From: Jonesia quinghaiensis DSM 15701 | Lineage (GTDB): Bacteria; Actinomycetota; Actinomycetes; Actinomycetales; Cellulomonadaceae | Assembly (NCBI RefSeq): GCF_000423205.1 | Contig: NZ_AUHN01000005.1 | Span: forward strand, 248,001-312,000 | Reading direction: 5' to 3' | DNA: 64,000 nt | Shown: positions 50,544 through 58,464 of the stretch, piece by piece | Numbering within the stretch: the stretch's first letter is position 1 | Layout: each line of letters starts with the position of its first letter | Program-made: the position numbers and the translations under genes | The notes under the pieces: model-generated | Databases searched by the model: none | Told to the model about the DNA's origin: nothing | What the model saw: only the letters and a program-made list of their open reading frames with translations

Positions 50544-51395
50544 ATGAGACGTTTCTTTGCCCTGTTCCTCACCTTAGCGTTCCTCGTTGTCGGGGGGACG
50601 ACCCCTGCGTATGCAGACGAGAACCCGCTTGAGCGTGGCCCGGACCCCACTGAATCCTTCATCGAACAGCGGCGCGGCAACTATGACGTTGCACAGCGTT
50701 CCATTAACAGGATGGGTTCTGATGGGTTCCGCAATGGAACGATCTACTACCCGACGGACAGTTCAGACGGCCAGTTTGGTGTGATCGCTATTTCTCCCGG
50801 TTACACCGCTGGTGAATCAAGCATTGCCTGGCTTGGGGCCCGCATGGCCTCGTTTGGTTTTGTTGTCGTCACGATCAACACCACCACCCGGTATGACCAA
50901 CCGCGGCAACGTTCCACCCAACTTCTCGCAGCGCTCGACCACGCGATGGAAGATTCTGTTGTTGGGCCAATGATCGACCCAGAGCGCCAAGCCGTAATGG
51001 GGCACTCTATGGGTGGAGGCGGAGCTCTCCAAGCTGCGGAAAGCCGACCAGAAATTGATGCTGTCATTCCACTCACGCCATGGAACCTCAAGAGAAACTG
51101 GCGCAACATCGATGCGGCGACCCTCATCATTGGTGCGGAACGCGACACCATCGCGTCGGTGCGTACGCACTCGATTCCGTTTTATGAGTCGTTGACTGGA
51201 GCAGACCAACGCGGCTATCTAGAACTGCGAGGCGCAAGCCACTTTGCACCGAACTTCAGCAACACAACGATCGCGAAATACAGTGTTGCGTGGATGAAGC
51301 GTCACCTTGATGATGACGAACGTTATGAAAAGTTCCTCACCCCTGGGCCCACTGTGGGGTACTCCTCGGGTGTGTCGGACTACCGGCTTCAGTAA
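50544..51395 (+). CDS. Secreted cutinase-like polyester hydrolase
   Basis: 283 residues. A signal peptide ends near PAYA-DENP. The mature protein resembles Thermobifida cutinases throughout: ENPLERGPDPTESFIEQRRG, NGTIYYPTDSSDGQFGVIAI, SPGYTAGESSIAWLGARMAS, VMGHSMGGGGALQAA, IPLTPWNLKRNW, LIIGAERDTIASVRTHSIPF and GASHFAPNFSNTTIAKYSVA. Predicted triad Ser155, Asp201, His233; Tyr87 and Met156 build the oxyanion side; Trp180 lines the cleft. The His/Phe pair in THSIPF is the ordinary cutinase form, not the Ser/Ile of Ideonella PETase. No cysteine occurs in the protein, so the usual C-terminal disulfide is absent. Natural role: cutin or other polyester/lipid degradation; plastic activity untested. 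Confidence 0.92.
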   Translation: MRRFFALFLTLAFLVVGGTTPAYADENPLERGPDPTESFIEQRRGNYDVAQRSINRMGSDGFRNGTIYYPTDSSDGQFGVIAISPGYTAGESSIAWLGARMASFGFVVVTINTTTRYDQPRQRSTQLLAALDHAMEDSVVGPMIDPERQAVMGHSMGGGGALQAAESRPEIDAVIPLTPWNLKRNWRNIDAATLIIGAERDTIASVRTHSIPFYESLTGADQRGYLELRGASHFAPNFSNTTIAKYSVAWMKRHLDDDERYEKFLTPGPTVGYSSGVSDYRLQ

Positions 51396-51401
51396 CAGGC
51401 A

Positions 51402-51437
51402 GCGGTGCGGTCGCCGATCCCAGGGTGACCGCACCGC
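51402..51437. terminator. Hairpin terminator after the cutinase gene
   Basis: Perfect 11-bp arms GCGGTGCGGTC and GACCGCACCGC, 14-base loop. Confidence 0.75.
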
Positions 51438-51500
51438 GTGACTGAGTGTCAGATCCCAGTATTCGGAACAGCCCACTGCTCTGGACTAGGCTGGTGAGAC

Positions 51501-52673
51501 GTGGCAGTCATTTCAGTAATCGGTGGCGGGCAACTGGCCCGCATGATGGTTCCTCCTGCGTCAGAAATTGGCGTGACACTTAAGGTGCTCGTTGAAGCAC
51601 CGGGCTCCAGCGCCGCGCAGGTGGTTGTTGATGCCCCGGTGGGCGCCGCGACGGACAGTGCCGCAGTGCGTGCGCTCGTGGCGGGCAGTGATGTGTTGAC
51701 CTTTGAGCATGAACATGTCCCTCATGACATGTTGCGTGAGCTGATCGCTGAGGGTGTTTCTGTCCAACCCAGCCCGGATGCGTTGGCGTTTGCGCAGGAC
51801 AAAATTACGATGCGTACCCGCCTTTCGCAGGCCGGGTTGCCGTGCCCGCCGTGGGTTGCTGTGCCACGTGACCCAGCACAGGCATCGGACGTGATTTCCC
51901 AGTTCATTGCTGAACACGGCCCGCAAGTGATTGCGAAAACCGCTCGTGGCGGCTATGACGGTAAGGGTGTTCGTGTCATTGAGGCAGCCACTGACATTGC
52001 CGAGTGGATCGACTTGGCCCAGGGGGATGGGCCGCAACTGCTCTTGGAACAGAAAGTTCCCTTTACCCGTGAGCTGGCGGCACTTGTTGCCCGCACACCG
52101 AGCGGTGAGATCGCAGTGTGGCCTGTGGTGGAATCCATTCAACGCGCCGGTGTGTGTTCTGAGGTGATTGCCCCAGCGCCTGGATTAAGAGCCGAGGACC
52201 AGGCACGTATTGCGCAGTACGCAACAACAATTGCCACGGATCTTGGTGTCACTGGTGTCTTGGCAGTGGAACTATTCGAGGTTGCGCCCAAGCCCGGTGA
52301 TGACCACCCGCAGATATTCATTAATGAGTTGGCGATGCGCCCCCACAATTCCGGCCACTGGACCATTACGGGGTCGGTGACGAGTCAGTTTGAGCAGCAT
52401 TTGCGTGCTGTTGCTGATTTGCCGTTGGGCTCTACCCACACCACAGCGCCATGGACAGTAATGGCGAACGTGTTGGGTTCATCGCTACAGGACCTCAATG
52501 ATGCGTTGCCGCATGTGCTGAAACGTTACCCTGATGCCAAAGTGAACCTGTATGGCAAAGAGGTGCGCCCAGGTCGCAAGCTTGGTCATGTAAATATCAG
52601 TGGCAGTGAACTTGACGATGTGTTGACTCGGGCACGTGAAGCAGCTGCGTTGTTGCGCGGCGAAGAGATCTGA
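51501..52673 (+). CDS. purK: 5-(Carboxyamino)imidazole ribonucleotide synthase
   Basis: 390 residues, ATP-grasp enzyme carboxylating AIR to N5-CAIR in purine synthesis. N-terminal ISVIGGGQLARMMVPPASEI, central KTARGGYDGKGVRVI (ATP loop), FINELAMRPHNSGHWTITG near the active site and the closing HVNISG. GTG start; GGTGAG just before serves as ribosome site, and TAGGCT (51487-51492) could be a -10. Followed by purE after 30 bp. Confidence 0.96.
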   Translation: MAVISVIGGGQLARMMVPPASEIGVTLKVLVEAPGSSAAQVVVDAPVGAATDSAAVRALVAGSDVLTFEHEHVPHDMLRELIAEGVSVQPSPDALAFAQDKITMRTRLSQAGLPCPPWVAVPRDPAQASDVISQFIAEHGPQVIAKTARGGYDGKGVRVIEAATDIAEWIDLAQGDGPQLLLEQKVPFTRELAALVARTPSGEIAVWPVVESIQRAGVCSEVIAPAPGLRAEDQARIAQYATTIATDLGVTGVLAVELFEVAPKPGDDHPQIFINELAMRPHNSGHWTITGSVTSQFEQHLRAVADLPLGSTHTTAPWTVMANVLGSSLQDLNDALPHVLKRYPDAKVNLYGKEVRPGRKLGHVNISGSELDDVLTRAREAAALLRGEEI

Positions 52674-52703
52674 CAACCACCACCACGTTGGGTAGGGAGA
52701 AGC

Positions 52704-53222
52704 ATGTCTGATTCACCAGTTGTTGGCATTGTGATGGGGTCGGATTCGGACTGGCCAGTCATGGAGGCTGCCGCTGAGGTGCTTGACGAGTTTGCTGTGC
52801 CATATGAGGTCGATGTTGTGTCCGCGCACCGTATGCCCACAGAAATGGTGGAGTACGGTCAGCGGGCTCACGAGCGGGGTATCGCAGCGATCATCGCTGG
52901 CGCCGGTGGTGCAGCGCACCTTCCCGGCATGCTGGCCGCAGTCACACCACTACCTGTCATTGGTGTGCCGGTCCCGTTGAAGTACTTGGACGGCATGGAT
53001 TCATTGTTGTCTATTGTTCAAATGCCCGGTGGTGTCCCAGTGGCCACTGTGTCTATTGGTGGGGCAAAGAACGCTGGCCTGCTCGCGGTGCGTATTCTCG
53101 CCTCTGGGGCAGGGGAGCGCGCTCAAGAACTGCGTTCAGCGATGCTTGACTACCAGGATGGGTTGCGCCAGCAGGCGTATGACAAGGGTGCTGCGTTGCG
53201 CGAGCGCAGGAACGCCCGGTAA
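52704..53222 (+). CDS. purE: N5-carboxyaminoimidazole ribonucleotide mutase
   Basis: 172 residues, class I PurE. Converts N5-CAIR to [20 protein letters not shown] binds the phosphoribosyl group; [12 protein letters not shown] carries the catalytic His; [15 protein letters not shown] follows. RBS AGGGAG. Works directly after PurK. Convergent with the LCP gene, only 5 bp between stops. Confidence 0.96.
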   Translation: MSDSPVVGIVMGSDSDWPVMEAAAEVLDEFAVPYEVDVVSAHRMPTEMVEYGQRAHERGIAAIIAGAGGAAHLPGMLAAVTPLPVIGVPVPLKYLDGMDSLLSIVQMPGGVPVATVSIGGAKNAGLLAVRILASGAGERAQELRSAMLDYQDGLRQQAYDKGAALRERRNAR

Positions 53223-53227
53223 GGCTT

Positions 53228-54679
53228 TTAATTGAGGCCGTTGTACTCGCCTGGTTCCAGTGAACCGTCGGCGATGTCTTTGAAGAACTGGCTGGTCCCG
53301 GCGTCGTCAAGTTTCACCGCTGATCCCACACCGCCTGGGCGGTAGTCCAACGATTCGATGGGTGGGGTTCCGGTGATCCCTTTGTCTGAGTTGGCGTTCC
53401 GAAAAGCCAGGGCGAGTTTCCCGAGGTCAATGATCCCTGATGATTCATCGACAACAATCGCGCCTGTTCCGGCGTTGATCAGTGATGTTTGGGTCATGGG
53501 GTTGAGCAGGTTCCCAGGGCTTTGCAGTGATTCTGATACGGCACCGACAACTTGTCGTTGGCGTTCTGCGCGCCCAATGTCACCGAGTGGGTCTGCTTTG
53601 CGCATCCGGGCGAACGCTAGTGCTTTGTCGCCATCTGCTGGGTGGCAGCCGGCTTTCCAGTCGAGCCGTGACTCTTTGTCTTTGACGTCGTAATCTAGGC
53701 ACAGTTCAACGCCGCCCACAGCGTCGACGAGGCCTTGCACTCCGGCGAAGCCAACTTCAATGTAGTGGTCAACGGTCAGGCCGCTGAGTTCCTCCACGGT
53801 TTCTACGAGGAGTGGTGCACCGCCCCAGGAGTAGGCGGCATTAATTTTGGATGATTGTTCTCCCGGGATTGCGACGTAGATGTCGCGGGGGAGCGATATG
53901 AGGGCAGTGGGGCCAGAATCTGGGACGTGGAGCAGCATGATGGTATCGGTGCGGGCACCGGGTGCTTCCCCGCCGATGTCCGTTCCTTCACGTGAGTCAG
54001 AGCCTGCGAGCAGGTAGGTTTCACCGGCTGTACTAGCCGCCCCGGAGAGCGCTTCAACTCGGTTGAGTTTGCCGTTAGCCCAAATAATTAGGCCAACCGG
54101 CCAGGCGATCATTGCGAGAACAAGCCCACCAGCGACAAACGCGGCGATGCGTTTTTTGTTGCGTGGGCGGCGTGGGGTTCCATTTGTACCAATACCCGAG
54201 GTGTTTCCTGGGGTTCGCGGGCCACCTGGGCGCCCACCAGCTCCGCTACCACTACCGTTGCCTGCAGACCGGCTGCGCGCACCTGGTGTTGCTGGGCGTG
54301 CTGACCGTGCTGGGGGTGAGGTGCGTGGCGCTTGGGAACCGTGTGCCCGTGAGGAGTGGCTGCGTGGCGCAAATGATTCCGGGCCACCTGCCGCTGCGGG
54401 TGTGTTGGCTCCTGGGGTGTGCGCTTGAACGGGGATGGGTTGGGCGTCGCCTTGGACCCGGTTGGGGCCGGAGATCCGTTGAACGGGGCGCCGTGATGGT
54501 GGGGCTACTGGTGCTTGAGATGCAGCGGGTGGTGGTGTTGCGGTGGTGGCGTTTTCTCCGCTGCCTACCTCTATGGCGGGGGTGCGTTGTGGACGAGTGG
54601 GCCGGCCCCCGGATGGTGTGAAGCTCGGTGGCAGCGAGGACCGTGATGTTGCGGCGCGCTGTGGTTTCTCAGAGTTCAC
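53228..54679 (-). CDS. LytR-CpsA-Psr family glycopolymer transferase, long N-terminal tail
   Basis: 483 residues from GTG 54679 (AGGTAG upstream). The first 165 residues are a low-complexity Pro/Ala/Ser/Gly/Arg cytoplasmic tail ending in RRPRNKKR; one helix follows (IAAFVAGGLVLAMIAWPVGL), then the LCP domain: LLAGSDSREGTDIGG, GARTDTIMLLHV, SLPRDIYVAIPGEQSSKINA, ALAFARMRKADPLGDIGRAE. The Asp/Arg residues that bind the polyprenyl pyrophosphate are present. Attaches secondary wall polymers to peptidoglycan. Downstream of a second LCP gene by 11 bp. Confidence 0.92.
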   Translation of the reverse strand: MNSEKPQRAATSRSSLPPSFTPSGGRPTRPQRTPAIEVGSGENATTATPPPAASQAPVAPPSRRPVQRISGPNRVQGDAQPIPVQAHTPGANTPAAAGGPESFAPRSHSSRAHGSQAPRTSPPARSARPATPGARSRSAGNGSGSGAGGRPGGPRTPGNTSGIGTNGTPRRPRNKKRIAAFVAGGLVLAMIAWPVGLIIWANGKLNRVEALSGAASTAGETYLLAGSDSREGTDIGGEAPGARTDTIMLLHVPDSGPTALISLPRDIYVAIPGEQSSKINAAYSWGGAPLLVETVEELSGLTVDHYIEVGFAGVQGLVDAVGGVELCLDYDVKDKESRLDWKAGCHPADGDKALAFARMRKADPLGDIGRAERQRQVVGAVSESLQSPGNLLNPMTQTSLINAGTGAIVVDESSGIIDLGKLALAFRNANSDKGITGTPPIESLDYRPGGVGSAVKLDDAGTSQFFKDIADGSLEPGEYNGLN

Positions 54680-54690
54680 AAATCTACCTA

Positions 54691-55884
54691 TCAGTCCTGG
54701 ACGGTGTCGGTTGATTCCGTGTCGGAGTCGGTGGTGATGCACTCAGCGTCACTGCTGGTGTCGTCACCGGCTGTGCTATCGGTTGTGGTGTCACTGTCTG
54801 CGTTGGGGGTGTCTTCGCATGCTGGCAGGTCGACGATTGGGTCGTCTTTGGCCATTTTTTGCCACATGATGGTCGCTTCCCCGGTCCACACCACACGGTT
54901 GCGGTCAGCTGGGTCGTCAATGACGGGAACGGCTTCAAAGAAGATTTTCGATGTGTCGATTCCGCTCATGGAGGTGGCTAAACCGATCATGTTGTCATTC
55001 AGTTCAGGGTTCATTGTCAGAGAAGACATACCTGCTGTTGCGAACTGGGTGAGTTTCCCGAGGTCAGTGAGAAGATTTTTGGATAAAGCAGTTTCTGCTG
55101 TGGCGTCAAGTACGGCTTGTTGGCGTTCAATGCGTTGAAGGTCAGAACCCATTTCGAGCCCCCACCCCGATCCTGTACGGGCACGAACTAAACCGAGGGC
55201 TTCTTTACCGGTGAGCGTTTGTTCGCCTGCTTCCAACTTCAGTTTGTTGGCTTTAGGTGCGTCTACGGCTTCAGGAACATCGATGTCAATACCGCCGAGG
55301 GCATCAACCATGCCGATGAATCCTTCGAAGTCAACCACGACGTAGTGGTCAATTTTGAGGCCAGTATTGTGTTGCACGGTATTGATGGTGCAGGCTGCGG
55401 CGGAGGCAATATCGCCACCGTAATCCCACCCTTTTGCAAAGGCGGAGTTAAACATTGCCCGTGATTGCGCGGGGAGGACATTGCCACCCGTAACTTTGCA
55501 TTCGGGGATTGAAACCATTGAGTCACGGGGAATCGAGATGACCTCAACACGGTCCCGTTGCTCTGATACGTGAATCAGCATGGTGGTGTCAGAACGCATG
55601 CCTTCAACTGATCCGTCTGCGCGTTTGTCAGACCCCATCACGAGAATATTGATGGAGTTCCCGGCTTCAGAGTCTTCAGGCGGGGTCTCAGGTGCTGCGA
55701 CAAGGTCAACAACGCTCTCAGTTTTGACGAGGCCTTTCACTCGTTCCATGCCTGCGTAGGTAGCGGAGGCGCCGAACGCCAACACTCCAACGGTGACCAG
55801 CGAAAGCGCGCGCAAAATGCGGCGTGGGTGCTTCTGCGGCGCATGCGCTGGTGCGGGCCGTGTGGGGGTATTCGACGTCGTCAC
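54691..55884 (-). CDS. LytR-CpsA-Psr family glycopolymer transferase
   Basis: 397 residues from GTG 55884, chosen because it gives a normal cytoplasmic tail before the single helix (ILRALSLVTVGVLAFGASAT); a longer frame to 55965 looks spurious. LCP domain: ILVMGSDKRADGSVEGMRSD, SIPRDSMVSIPECKVTGG, ALGLVRARTGSGWGLEMGSD with the catalytic arginines. A Cys/Asp/Thr/Ser-rich acidic tail of about 50 residues follows. The leader has TAGGAT eight bases before the GTG. Forms an operon with the other LCP gene and diverges from the dTDP-glucose dehydratase, consistent with wall-polymer assembly. Confidence 0.9.
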   Translation of the reverse strand: MTTSNTPTRPAPAHAPQKHPRRILRALSLVTVGVLAFGASATYAGMERVKGLVKTESVVDLVAAPETPPEDSEAGNSINILVMGSDKRADGSVEGMRSDTTMLIHVSEQRDRVEVISIPRDSMVSIPECKVTGGNVLPAQSRAMFNSAFAKGWDYGGDIASAAACTINTVQHNTGLKIDHYVVVDFEGFIGMVDALGGIDIDVPEAVDAPKANKLKLEAGEQTLTGKEALGLVRARTGSGWGLEMGSDLQRIERQQAVLDATAETALSKNLLTDLGKLTQFATAGMSSLTMNPELNDNMIGLATSMSGIDTSKIFFEAVPVIDDPADRNRVVWTGEATIMWQKMAKDDPIVDLPACEDTPNADSDTTTDSTAGDDTSSDAECITTDSDTESTDTVQD

Positions 55885-55963
55885 GATAGTCAATCCTAGA
55901 ATGAACGGAAGGATAATGCCCGCATGTACGGGGATTATGCAGTGTAGGAGTTGTAAAGAGACC

Positions 55964-55985
55964 ACAATGCGGTCTTACGCATTGT
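55964..55985. promoter_or_regulatory. Dyad between the LCP and rmlB-like genes
   Basis: Perfect 8-bp inverted arms ACAATGCG and CGCATTGT around six bases, about 20 bp before the rmlB-like start and 80 bp before the LCP start. Candidate operator. Confidence 0.45.
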
Positions 55986-56004
55986 AGATGGGTGGAGCAG
56001 TTAG

Positions 56005-57021
56005 ATGCGTTTACTGGTCACAGGTGGTGCGGGTTTTATTGGGACCAATTTTGTGTTGTGGGTTTTACGGGAGGCTCCACATGCCTCAGTGACAGTACTT
56101 GACTCTTTTACCTCGGCAGTCATCACTGAGAATTTTAGTTATCTCTCGCAAGAATCACGTGAAGATCCTGTGTGGAGCCGTTTGGCGGTGGTGCGCGGTG
56201 ATGTTCGGGATCGTGACACGGTGTTTCCGCTGGTAGAAGACCATGATGTGGTGGTACATCTTGCCGCTGAATCACATAATGATTGGTCACTTACTCGCCC
56301 TACGGAGTTTGTTGATACCAATGTCATGGGAACAGCGATTGTTCTTGAGGCCGTCCGCAAGTATGGCAGGCGATTGCATCATGTTTCAACAGATGAAGTA
56401 TTTGGAGATCTCCCACTAGATGGTGGGGTATTTGATAGAGAATCGCCGTATCGGCCATCGAGCCCATATTCTGCGTCGAAAGCTGCAGCCGATCACCTCG
56501 TTCGTGCCTGGGTGCGTTCATTCGCCGTGGCTGCCACTGTGTCAATTTCTTCGAACAACTATGGCCCATTTCAGCACGTCGAAAAGTTCATTCCCCGGCA
56601 AGTGACAGAACTACTGAGTGGGCGCCCAGCGCGTTTGTATGGTTCCGGTGTTCACGTGCGTGACTGGATTCATGTAGAGGACCACTGCCGTGCATTGTGG
56701 TCAATCATCACTGATGGACAGGTTGGTCAAACCTACCTGGTAGGTGGACGCAACGAACGCAGCAATACTGAGGTTGCCAGCGACCTCTTGCGTGTCATGG
56801 GCCGTGACGCTGCGGACGTTGTGCACGTTGCAGATCGCCACGGCCATGATGTGCGCTACGCACTAGATCCCACCGCAACCGAACATGAGTTGGGCTGGGA
56901 AGCGCGCATCGGCTTTGAGCAGGGGCTTGCGGACACAGTCCGCTGGTACCAAAACAACGAACGGTGGTGGGGGCAAGCGAAAGAAGCCACTGAACGCCGC
57001 TATCGTGAGCGCGGGCAGTAG
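56005..57021 (+). CDS. rmlB: dTDP-glucose 4,6-dehydratase
   Basis: 338 residues, extended short-chain dehydrogenase. NAD-binding LLVTGGAGFIGTNFVLWVL, the catalytic STDEVFGDLPLDG (Thr-Asp-Glu of 4,6-dehydratases) and YSASKAAADH (Tyr and Lys); VHVRDWIHVEDHCRALW and GQTYLVGGRNERSNTEV are typical of RmlB. Second step of dTDP-rhamnose synthesis for wall polysaccharide. RBS GGTGGAGC before the ATG. Divergent from two LCP genes; other rml genes may follow beyond the right edge. Confidence 0.92.
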   Translation: MRLLVTGGAGFIGTNFVLWVLREAPHASVTVLDSFTSAVITENFSYLSQESREDPVWSRLAVVRGDVRDRDTVFPLVEDHDVVVHLAAESHNDWSLTRPTEFVDTNVMGTAIVLEAVRKYGRRLHHVSTDEVFGDLPLDGGVFDRESPYRPSSPYSASKAAADHLVRAWVRSFAVAATVSISSNNYGPFQHVEKFIPRQVTELLSGRPARLYGSGVHVRDWIHVEDHCRALWSIITDGQVGQTYLVGGRNERSNTEVASDLLRVMGRDAADVVHVADRHGHDVRYALDPTATEHELGWEARIGFEQGLADTVRWYQNNERWWGQAKEATERRYRERGQ

Positions 57022-57031
57022 CCGCCGCTGA

Positions 57032-57790
57032 TTAAGCGCTAAGGTCGATGGTGTGGGTGATGCGTTCTGTATCGACGATGCGCTGCGTGCGTTGCGCATC
57101 TGTGGCCAGTTCCGCGGTTGTTGCCGGGTCGGTCATGACGAGTGATCCGCCAGCAGCCCAGACGCTCAGTGCGCAGTGCAGAGCGTCAACAGCGCTAGTG
57201 CTTTGCGACACCAACGCGAGCGTGCGCGCTGACGGCTGAGTGTCTGGGTGAATCCAGTTGGCCAAGTCCAGGTAGTCCACGGCAGTGTCACCGCTGACGA
57301 TTGCCCGTGCGGTGGCGTCGGTGTCAGGGACGTAACCTAACGCGTCTGAGTAGGTCATCACGGCCCCAGCGGCGTCAACGGCGCCTGGGGGCAGCGGGGA
57401 CCCAAAAGTGCGCGCGAGAGGCGCGAGGTTCACTGCGACGATGTCTGTGGCTGATGATGCGCCCACCGCGAGGTCGCTGGTGGGTTGGTGAGTGACCAGC
57501 ACCCGCCCGGCGGCAGTGTGCGGCGAAAGGTTGAGGGTGGCTCCGGTCACAAGAGTGGCGAATTGCCACGTGAGGGTCCGCCAGTGTGGTGGAAGGTCGA
57601 CGTCAATGGTGACGCCAGATTCTGCATCAAACTCCTCAATGAGTAGATTAGTCGTCTTGTTAATCCAGTTATTGAGGACATTTCCCGAGAGTTCTATTCG
57701 GCCGTCGTGGCCGTACCAGGTGAGCTGTGGGTGAGCTCCAGTGCGGTCATTGAGGTTGATCAGGGAGTTCATGAAGGAGACCGGAATCAT
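57032..57790 (-). CDS. TIGR03089 family protein
   Basis: 252 residues resembling the N-terminal part of AMP-binding enzymes but far too short for an adenylation enzyme: HPQLTWYGHDGRIELSGNVL, NNWINKTTNLLIEEFDAESG, then short beta/alpha units and DALHCALSVWAAGGSLVMTD. This is the actinobacteria-specific TIGR03089 pattern, the family of Rv3268, which also lies between LCP/rml genes and whiB2. TAAAGT eight bases before the ATG suggests a leaderless mRNA. Function unknown. Confidence 0.85.
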   Translation of the reverse strand: MIPVSFMNSLINLNDRTGAHPQLTWYGHDGRIELSGNVLNNWINKTTNLLIEEFDAESGVTIDVDLPPHWRTLTWQFATLVTGATLNLSPHTAAGRVLVTHQPTSDLAVGASSATDIVAVNLAPLARTFGSPLPPGAVDAAGAVMTYSDALGYVPDTDATARAIVSGDTAVDYLDLANWIHPDTQPSARTLALVSQSTSAVDALHCALSVWAAGGSLVMTDPATTAELATDAQRTQRIVDTERITHTIDLSA

Positions 57791-58072
57791 AGTTTTTCAC
57801 TTTAGTTGTAAACAAACGCTTCGGCCTGCCGATGGTGTCGGATGACACAGGACGTCGGCCTGCAAGTTTGGCGGAAATGTGCGGAAAACATGGGCAAACC
57901 TTGGGTGCTAGTGGTCTTGTGGTGCAGGGGCCGTTATAGATTTGTGATTTCACCCGCTGAACCCGTCCGTTTTCTACCATTTCGGCTTGACTGGTGAAGA
58001 TCACACGCGTGTAATTCTGCGTAAGGTTGTTTGTGGCACGGCGCATCAGCGAGAAACACGGAGGGTAGTTGT
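57791..58072. other. Intergenic region before whiB2
   Basis: About 280 bp without coding potential. Contains the divergent promoters of the TIGR03089 gene and whiB2; no clear operator or -35/-10 pair was identified for whiB2. Confidence 0.35.
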
Positions 58073-58402
58073 ATGTGGAACTTGCTTAACCAGGATGGCC
58101 CGTTTCCCAGTGATGCGAGCCGCCTAGCCGAGCCGGTATCAGCCGGTCTCAGTGTTCTCCTCACAGAGGGGGACGACGAGGCAGTACTGAGCTGGCAGGA
58201 ACGCGCACTGTGCGCGCAGACAGACCCAGAAGCCTTCTTCCCAGAAAAAGGCGGGTCAACTCGTGAGGCGAAGCGTGTATGCACAGCCTGCGATGTGAAA
58301 GCCGAGTGCTTGGAATATGCACTGGCGAACGATGAACGATTCGGAATTTGGGGCGGACTTTCCGAGCGAGAACGGCGCAAACTCAAGCGTCGCGCTGTCT
58401 GA
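58073..58402 (+). CDS. whiB2: WhiB2/WhmD-type transcription factor
   Basis: 109 residues from ATG 58073, behind GGAGGG. Cluster cysteines: RALCAQTD, then VCTACDVKAECLEYA; GIWGGLSERERRKLKRR is the C-terminal turn and basic tail. The acidic N-terminal extension of about 45 residues and the neighbourhood (rmlB, TIGR03089, glycosyltransferase) match WhiB2/WhmD, needed for septation with WhiA. Confidence 0.93.
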   Translation: MWNLLNQDGPFPSDASRLAEPVSAGLSVLLTEGDDEAVLSWQERALCAQTDPEAFFPEKGGSTREAKRVCTACDVKAECLEYALANDERFGIWGGLSERERRKLKRRAV

Positions 58403-58464
58403 AACTCGCCACGCCTCACCCAACGTCCTAGCTTTTCAGGAATGTGGGGCAAGATTGTCTGCGT

